Below, piece after piece: positions 7,518 through 12,486 of a stretch of DNA of 12,486 nucleotides. Position numbers and translations under genes: made by a program. Numbering within the stretch: the first letter of the stretch is position 1; the number at the start of each line of letters is the position of its first letter. A model generated the notes under the pieces. It saw nothing but the letters and a program-made list of their open reading frames with translations, searched no databases and was not told the origin of the DNA. Source of the DNA: Pseudomonadota bacterium (GTDB lineage: Bacteria > Myxococcota_A > Polyangia > Haliangiales > Haliangiaceae); the NCBI GenBank assembly GCA_023386455.1, contig JAEWJO010000600.1, positions 1 to 12,486 on the forward strand, read 5' to 3'.

Positions 7518-10500
7518 CGGTCGCCCTCGGGTCCGGGCAGCATCATGTGCAGCATCCGCTCGGGCTCGCGGACGCCCTCGCGTGCGAGCCACTCGCGAAC
7601 GCCGGCGCGCATCGCCGCGCCCTCGTCGCCGCCGACGAGCCGGCCCAAACGATCGCGGACCGCGTTGACGAACATGTTCGCGCCTGCCTCCTCGAGACCG
7701 ACGACCGCCGCGCGATACCGCGCGATCGCCTCGTCCGGACGACCAACCGCCTCGGCATAGAGCCCCTTGCACATCGCCGCACAGCGGCTGACGAGCGGGA
7801 CCTTGCCGCGCAGCGCGCGGATGTGCTTGCGCGCGAGCGCGAGCGCCTCGCGTCGTCGCGCCGAGCCGGGCGGCGCGAGGTTCGCGCACGCGCTCGCCTG
7901 GCGCACGATCGCGAACCGCAGCAGCATGCCCTGCATCGGCGGGCGATCGACGAGCGCGCGCCGGATCGGCTTCCAGGCCGCCGCGATGCGCGCCGTCACG
8001 TCCTCGGGGCAGCCGCGGTAGAGCGCGAGATCGATGCGCGACCCGAGCGCGAACAGGTGCTGGAGCTGATAGCCGCCGTCGACGCTGTTCCACGAGCCGA
8101 GCGCCGCGTCGAGCTCGCGCTCGATCTCCTCCGGCTCGGCCGTCGCGAGCCACGCGACCGGGAACGCGCAGCGCAGCGTCACCGCGGTGTACCGGTTGCC
8201 ACCGCGTGCAGCGGCCTCGGCCATCGCCGGCACGCGACGCGACAGCTCGCCGATCTCGCCGAGGTAGTAGAGCGAGAGGCAGCAGAACATCGTCACCGTG
8301 TCGAGCTCGAATCCAGCGCGGCCGACGACGGCGCGATAGCTCGCGATCGCCTCGTTGAACTGGGTGAGCGCCGAGCGAAACCGGTTGTGAACGAAGAAGT
8401 CGACGAAGCCCTTCGTCGTCATCAGCTGCGACGGCGCGGGGGCCTCGTCGAGCGTCTTCGTCATGTCCTCGAGCCGCTCGAGCAGGCGCACGGCGCGCCC
8501 GGACTTCGCGGTCGCGGCCAGGAAGTCGACCTCGAGCGCGATCGCGCGCGACACGCGCCACTTCTCGCCGAGGCGCAGCGCCGACAGCAGGAACCTGCCG
8601 CCGAAGTCCATGCCGCGGAACGTGTCGACCATCGCGAGGCCGAACGACACTCCCTCGCAGACGTCGACGCGCGTCAGCTCGGCCTGGCTGATCTCGGCGA
8701 GCGAGCGCGGCCGGAAGCCGAGCCCCCGGATGCGCAGCCACGCGCGGCGCAGCAGCATCGACATCAGCGCGCGCATCGGCGACTTCGCCATCGCGAGGCC
8801 GACCCCGGCGAGCACCTTGCGGGTCAGCTCGAGGCCCTCGCTGACGTAGCCCGACTGGAGCAACGAGCCGGCGGCACGCCGTCGCAGCTCGAGCGCGGTC
8901 GGTGCATCGGCGCCGGTCGCGGCCTCGAGGAACTGATCGGCGGCGTCGCGCGGACGCCCCGCATCGGCGAGCGCGTCCGCGAGCTGCGTGCGGAGGTCGC
9001 GGCGCTCCGCCTCCGTCCATTGCGGACCTTCGAGCGCGATCGCGTACCACCGCGATGACCGATCGAAGTCGAGGCGAGCCCTCGCCTCCTCGCCGGCCTT
9101 CCGCGCGTGTCGTGCCGCGTGCTCGAGATCGCCGGCGCCGTACCAGTGCCGCGCGAGCTGCTCCGCGGTTCCGCTCCCCGACAGCGAGATCGCGAGCGTG
9201 CGGTGATGGCGTGCCCGCCGCTCGCCGCTCAACCGGCCGAGGATCGTCCGCCGGATCCGCTCGTGGTGCGTCTCGATCGTGTCGTCGCCGCGCGAGCCCG
9301 CGACGCGGAGCACCCGTTGCGCCCGCAGCTGGGCGAGCAGCTTCGACAGCTCGGTCGCCGGAACCGCGCCGAGCGTTGCGAGCACGCGCCGCGGCAGCGG
9401 CTCGCCGGCGACGGCGACGAGCTCGGCGACGAGGCGCCCCACCTCGCCGAGCGAGTCGATCCGCTCGGTCAGCATCGCGTCGAGGCCCTTGCCCGCGATC
9501 TCGTCGAGACTGCGCCCCTGCACGTAGCGCGTCAGCTCGAGCAGGAACAGCGGGCTGCCGTCGGCCTCGCGCACGAGCTTCTGCGCGGTCTCGGCATGGC
9601 CATCGCCGAGCTGGGTCAGCGCGATCGTCAACGCCGCCTCCGTCGACAGCGGCTCGAGATCGAGCACCGCCTTCTCCGCCGCCATGCGCTGCACGACCTC
9701 GAGCATCGGCTCGCTGCCCTCGATCCGCGCCGCGAGCACGAGCAACAGCGGCGGCGGATCCGGCGCGCGCATCAGGTCGGCGAGCAGCGCCATCGTGTCG
9801 CGATCGACCCACTGCATGTCGTCGAGGAACAGCACCAGCGTGTGGCGCTTGCCGAGCCGCTGCAGCGTCTCGCGCAGCGCATCGAACGCGGCGGTCCGGC
9901 GTGCCTGCGGGTCGGCCGGCACGCGCGCCGCACGCGGAGCGCTCGCGATCGCCGGCACTCGATCGAGCACCGGAAACAGCATCGACAGCAGCGACGCGTC
10001 GCGCGGCAAGAACGAGTCGGCATCGCTCTCCGAGCACGACAGCCACCAGTCCGACAGCTCGTCGATCAGATGATCGATCGCCTTGTACGGCACGTCCTCG
10101 CGATCGAGGCACCGGCCGCGCAGCACGAGCGCATTCGGGTGCGTCGCACGCACCCGCTCGAGGAACCGCGACACGAGCGCGGTCTTGCCGATTCCCGACG
10201 GCGACCGGACCACCGCGATCGACGCCCTGCCCCGCGCCAGCGGCTCGAGCGTCGCCTCGAGCGCCTCGAGCTCCGCGTCGCGACCCGTGAACCCGCCGTC
10301 GCGCGAGATGCTGATCGACGGCACGCTGACCCGCTCGATGTCGGTGATGCCGAGCCGCCGCAGCAGCGCCGCCCCCGTCGGCCGGTCCGCCGGATCGCGC
10401 TCGAGCAGGTCGGCGCACAGCTGATCGAGATCCGGCGGCACGTCGTCGGCGAGCTGCGACGGCCGCGCCGCCTTCTCGGTCTGCTTCTCGAACAGCACGC

Positions 10501-11269
10501 GCATCGGCGCGCCCTCGAACGGCAGCCGCCCGGTCAGCGCCTGGAACACGACGACGCCGAGCGCGTACCAGTCGGCCGCCGGCGTCAGCGCGACATCGCC
10601 GGCACACTGCTCCGGCGCCATGTACGCGACGGTGCCGACGACCTCCTCGCTGCCGTGCCGCCGCTCGAGCTCGGCGACGAGCCCGAAGTCGAGCAGCACG
10701 ACCCGCCCATCGTTCGTCACCTGGATGTTCGACGGCTTGACGTCGCGGTGAATCTTGCCCGCCGCGTGCAGCGCGTGCAGCCCGCGCCCGAGCTGCGGCA
10801 GCGCCGCACGCAGCTTCGCGATGTCGCAGGCCGGGCTCGCCGCCCGGACCTTCGGCGCATCGATCGCCGCACCGATCGGCCCCGACCCCGTCGGCATCGA
10901 AATCGCCGGCGCGGCCATCGGCATCGGGGTGTGGACCGTCGATGCCATCGCGAGCACGTCGTCGACCGGGCGCGACCACAAGTGGCCGAGCAAGTCGACG
11001 CCATCGAGCAGCTCCATCGTGAAGAAGCACGACTCGTCGGCGACGACGAGCTCGTACAGCGCGACGAGGTTCGGGTGCGAGAGATCGGCGAGCGCGCGGA
11101 ACTCGCGCTTGAGCCGGTACACCTTCTCGATGTCGGGCGACGCGATCGTCTTCAGCGCGACCTTCTGGCTGCGCTCGACGTCCTCGACCTCGTACACGAC
11201 CCCCATGCCACCCGCACCGATCCGGCGGACGACCTGATAACGGTCGATCGTGCCGACAAGCTCCGTCAT
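7514..11269 (-). CDS. giant Ser/Thr kinase with AAA ATPase and TPR-like region (PknK-like)
   Basis: This 1251-residue cytosolic signalling protein has a Hanks-type kinase domain at 11-306: glycine loop GAGGMG (18-23), Lys40, catalytic HRDVKPSN (174-181), DFG (194-196) and APE (218-220), so it looks active. About 45 residues rich in Ala, Pro, Met and Gly are inserted at 103-149, before the catalytic loop. A GRDAEL motif at 329-334 opens a STAND/AAA-type ATPase with Walker A SPSGIGKT (356-363; Ser replaces the first Gly) and Walker B LVLFLDD (478-484). Residues from about 700 to 1230 are helical, Ala/Leu/Arg-rich repeats of TPR type, and there is no C-terminal DNA-binding domain. This layout matches PknK-like myxobacterial kinases, in which ligand or partner binding to the repeats controls the kinase. 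The ATG at 11269 fits the usual MTELVGT-DRY opening; a GTG at 11290, 3 nt after the upstream stop, is the alternative. It probably phosphorylates products or partners of its operon. Confidence 0.93.
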   Translation of the reverse strand: MTELVGTIDRYQVVRRIGAGGMGVVYEVEDVERSQKVALKTIASPDIEKVYRLKREFRALADLSHPNLVALYELVVADESCFFTMELLDGVDLLGHLWSRPVDDVLAMASTVHTPMPMAAPAISMPTGSGPIGAAIDAPKVRAASPACDIAKLRAALPQLGRGLHALHAAGKIHRDVKPSNIQVTNDGRVVLLDFGLVAELERRHGSEEVVGTVAYMAPEQCAGDVALTPAADWYALGVVVFQALTGRLPFEGAPMRVLFEKQTEKAARPSQLADDVPPDLDQLCADLLERDPADRPTGAALLRRLGITDIERVSVPSISISRDGGFTGRDAELEALEATLEPLARGRASIAVVRSPSGIGKTALVSRFLERVRATHPNALVLRGRCLDREDVPYKAIDHLIDELSDWWLSCSESDADSFLPRDASLLSMLFPVLDRVPAIASAPRAARVPADPQARRTAAFDALRETLQRLGKRHTLVLFLDDMQWVDRDTMALLADLMRAPDPPPLLLVLAARIEGSEPMLEVVQRMAAEKAVLDLEPLSTEAALTIALTQLGDGHAETAQKLVREADGSPLFLLELTRYVQGRSLDEIAGKGLDAMLTERIDSLGEVGRLVAELVAVAGEPLPRRVLATLGAVPATELSKLLAQLRAQRVLRVAGSRGDDTIETHHERIRRTILGRLSGERRARHHRTLAISLSGSGTAEQLARHWYGAGDLEHAARHARKAGEEARARLDFDRSSRWYAIALEGPQWTEAERRDLRTQLADALADAGRPRDAADQFLEAATGADAPTALELRRRAAGSLLQSGYVSEGLELTRKVLAGVGLAMAKSPMRALMSMLLRRAWLRIRGLGFRPRSLAEISQAELTRVDVCEGVSFGLAMVDTFRGMDFGGRFLLSALRLGEKWRVSRAIALEVDFLAATAKSGRAVRLLERLEDMTKTLDEAPAPSQLMTTKGFVDFFVHNRFRSALTQFNEAIASYRAVVGRAGFELDTVTMFCCLSLYYLGEIGELSRRVPAMAEAAARGGNRYTAVTLRCAFPVAWLATAEPEEIERELDAALGSWNSVDGGYQLQHLFALGSRIDLALYRGCPEDVTARIAAAWKPIRRALVDRPPMQGMLLRFAIVRQASACANLAPPGSARRREALALARKHIRALRGKVPLVSRCAAMCKGLYAEAVGRPDEAIARYRAAVVGLEEAGANMFVNAVRDRLGRLVGGDEGAAMRAGVREWLAREGVREPERMLHMMLPGPEGDR

Positions 11270-11293
11270 CCCCTCGCCACGATCGTACACGAA

Positions 11294-12037
11294 TCAGCCG
11301 CCACGGAGACGCCGTGCGAGCTGACTCATTGGATAGACCGTCGCGCGAATCCCGTTTCGCACTCCGAGTGGTCGGAGCGCGCGCCCCTGCCGGAACATCG
11401 ACGCTCGCAGCGTACGATCGTCGTCAGCGAATCTCTCCACGAGCCGCAGCTCCGCTACGTCGATGGCCGCACCGTTCGCGTGCACGCTCAGCACGAGCCG
11501 TGCACGATCTGCAGCGAGGTCTGCATCGAGCCGGGCAATCCGATCGGCACCGCGCTCCCGTGGAGCAGGCGCGGGAGGCGTCACGCGCAGGATCGCCGGC
11601 CCCGTCCCGAGCACCCACCACGGCGTGACGCTCGAGTACCTGTTCGCGAGGTAGTCGCCGACGTCGGTGTTCTCGCGATCGCGCTTCGCGGTCGCGAACG
11701 ACTCGAACGACCCGAGCAGCAGATCCTGATCGCCGACGCTCCCATCGCGACTCGCCGTCCGCTGCATGCGAATGTCGAAGCCGAGCACGTCGGTGCCGGT
11801 CGTCTGCTGACCCTCGAACGCGCCCGACAGCCGGACGAGCGCAGGCCCCGCGATCGTCGGCCCGATGACGTCGTCTTTCGCGACGAGCTCCGCGCGACAC
11901 ACGATGCCCTCGGCGTGCACTGCCCGCGCGCGGCGGTACAGGCTGACGAAGAACACGAACAGCCCGATCACCAGGCCGACGACCGCGCCGAGGACAAACA
12001 GGATCCCCAGCCCCACACCCGCGAGGACTCTCATCAT
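11294..12037 (-). CDS. membrane-anchored catalase-fold-like protein
   Basis: This 247-residue protein has one long N-terminal membrane helix (about 5-34) followed by Arg-rich positive residues, so the rest probably faces the cytoplasm. Directly after the helix comes RAVHAEG (38-44), which resembles the distal-His motif R-x-V-H-A-x-G of catalases and allene oxide synthases. It is followed by the GPALVRLSGA strand (64-73) and DVLGFDIRM (83-91), in the order seen in the catalase core. DQDLLLGSF (103-111) and a SVTPWWVLGTGPAILR stretch (136-151) follow. The C-terminal haem-Tyr region of real catalases is absent, and at 247 residues the protein is about half catalase length. I read it as a distant, probably haem-poor or haem-free catalase-fold member; the assignment is by motif order only. 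The ATG at 12037 (or the next one at 12034) was chosen because it places the membrane helix at the N-terminus. It is first in the operon, 24 nt or less before the kinase start. Confidence 0.72.
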   Translation of the reverse strand: MMRVLAGVGLGILFVLGAVVGLVIGLFVFFVSLYRRARAVHAEGIVCRAELVAKDDVIGPTIAGPALVRLSGAFEGQQTTGTDVLGFDIRMQRTASRDGSVGDQDLLLGSFESFATAKRDRENTDVGDYLANRYSSVTPWWVLGTGPAILRVTPPAPAPRERGADRIARLDADLAADRARLVLSVHANGAAIDVAELRLVERFADDDRTLRASMFRQGRALRPLGVRNGIRATVYPMSQLARRLRGG

Positions 12038-12233
12038 GTGATCGTCGCCGCCCTGGCCGTGGATGCGCAAGGTGGCGACGTCGTTAGCTGTTCCGCTGAC
12101 GCAACCCTTCGTGAGAGCTGCCGATACCGGTGCGATGCAAGACGCGACTGGCTCGAAAAATAGACGCTCTAACGTGCTTCGGGTTGGACGGCGAGCGCCC
12201 TTCCGTTTGAACGACAATGCTAGCGTCGCCGGC
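12038..12233. other. divergent intergenic region, probable operon promoter region
   Basis: These 196 bases separate the catalase-like gene (minus) from the Cys-rich lipoprotein gene (plus), so both promoters should lie here. An AT-rich patch at 12156-12162 reads TATTTTT on the minus strand and could be a -10 region for the four-gene operon, but no good -35 box is found 17 nt upstream of it. On the plus strand TTGGAC at 12184-12189 is -35-like but is poorly spaced from the element at 12218-12226. No operator repeat stands out. Confidence 0.35.
12218..12226 (+). promoter_or_regulatory. possible extended -10 element of the Cys-rich lipoprotein gene
   Basis: TGCTAGCGT fits an extended -10 pattern (TGnTAnnnT) and ends 7 nt before the ATG at 12234, with no Shine-Dalgarno site. 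It matches the element at 880-891 in front of the other plus-strand lipoprotein gene. A leaderless transcript is inferred. Confidence 0.35.
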
Positions 12234-12486
12234 ATGCAGTCGGTTCTTGGTCTGTGTGTGGTATTGGCGGCGTGCGACGGGTGTACGAAACCCAATCCGG
12301 CGTACTGCGACGACTCGAGCACCTGCGCGAACGGGACGTCATGCAATCTCGAAACGCATGAGTGCGTTTCCGACGCGGTCGATGCCAATACCGCCTGCGG
12401 CGACTGCAACGATCCCTTCGCACCCGTCTGCGGCGAAGATGGCGCATGTCGTGCGTGCGCGCTCGATGACGAGTGCAATTCCGGGA
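12234..12486 (+). CDS. Cys-rich lipoprotein, 5' part (gene continues past the window)
   Basis: The 84 complete codons seen encode a short signal peptide (MQSVLGLCVVLAAC) ending in a good LAAC lipobox at 11-14, so the product is an envelope lipoprotein. The mature part seen is Cys-rich, with fourteen Cys after the lipidated one. They occur in repeated small units such as CDDSSTC, CANGTSC, CGDCNDP, VCGEDGAC and CRACALDDEC, which suggest several small disulfide-bonded modules. Such modules often precede a right-handed beta-helix domain in myxobacterial surface proteins, but that part would lie beyond the window, so this is only a guess. It is transcribed divergently from the catalase-like/kinase operon. 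The start is chosen because it directly opens the signal peptide and follows the TGCTAGCGT element. Confidence 0.78.
   Translation, partial: MQSVLGLCVVLAACDGCTKPNPAYCDDSSTCANGTSCNLETHECVSDAVDANTACGDCNDPFAPVCGEDGACRACALDDECNSG

Noticed and set aside
7445..9058. Plus-strand open frame of 537 codons
   Set aside because: It is antisense to the kinase C-terminal region, with Arg/Ala-rich low complexity and no motif.
7476..11030. Very long minus-strand open frame (1184 codons) inside the kinase gene
   Set aside because: It is a shifted-frame shadow of the kinase gene, Arg/Ala/Gly-rich with no domain motif. Only its last 13 codons are of interest, as a coupling ORF.
9107..12163. Plus-strand open frame of 1018 codons
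   Set aside because: It is antisense to the kinase and catalase-like genes, dominated by Arg, Glu, His and Gln, with no recognisable domain; such frames are common opposite GC-rich genes.
12038..12478. N-terminal extension of the catalase-like gene to an ATG at 12478
   Set aside because: The extra 147 residues lack a domain pattern and lie antisense to a clear lipoprotein coding start at 12234.

Overview
The window is about 12.5 kb of very GC-rich DNA (estimated near 70% by eye, with G or C at most third codon positions). It looks like chromosome from a myxobacterium-type bacterium (Myxococcota, probably a Polyangia or Haliangium/Kofleriaceae-like lineage). The reasons are two Hanks-type Ser/Thr kinases, one of them a giant kinase/ATPase/TPR protein, an NtrC-type sigma-54 activator, and several lipoproteins with Asp/Gly/Ser-rich or Cys-rich spacers. 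This placement is inference from gene content. No tRNA, rRNA, CRISPR array, insertion sequence or phage gene was seen, and no gene-free stretch exceeds about 200 bases.

Layout, left to right. (1) 1-794 (+): the 3' part of a receptor kinase whose outer domain resembles the PDZ domain of GspC. (2) 901-1560 (+): a lipoprotein with a beta-rich domain. (3) 1562-2932 (-): a sigma-54-dependent response regulator whose stop codon lies 1 nt from that of gene 2. (4) 3100-4233 (-): a NodB-type polysaccharide deacetylase lipoprotein with a Cys-rich tail. (5) 4425-4847 (+): a small Spo0M/arrestin-like protein, divergent from the deacetylase. (6) 4766-12037 (-): four closely packed genes that look like one operon. 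In transcription order they are a membrane-anchored catalase-fold-like protein, a 1251-residue PknK-like kinase/ATPase, a membrane protein with two copies of an unnamed domain around one membrane helix, and a Dyp-type peroxidase. (7) From 12234 (+): the first 84 codons of a Cys-rich lipoprotein, divergent from the operon and running off the window.

The operon is the most interesting part. Two of its products resemble haem-peroxidase folds but lack key parts. The Dyp protein keeps its haem-ligand His and distal Arg but has Ala where the catalytic Asp of GxxDG should be. The catalase-like protein keeps the distal-His motif but has no haem-tyrosine region. The genes are joined by a 4-nt ATGA overlap, by a 13-codon ORF bridging a stop and the next start, and by a gap of at most 24 nt. 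I infer a kinase-controlled, membrane-linked redox or haem (possibly lipid peroxide) module. Its chemistry is not known from sequence. The flanking genes concern cell-envelope sensing, modification and transcriptional control.
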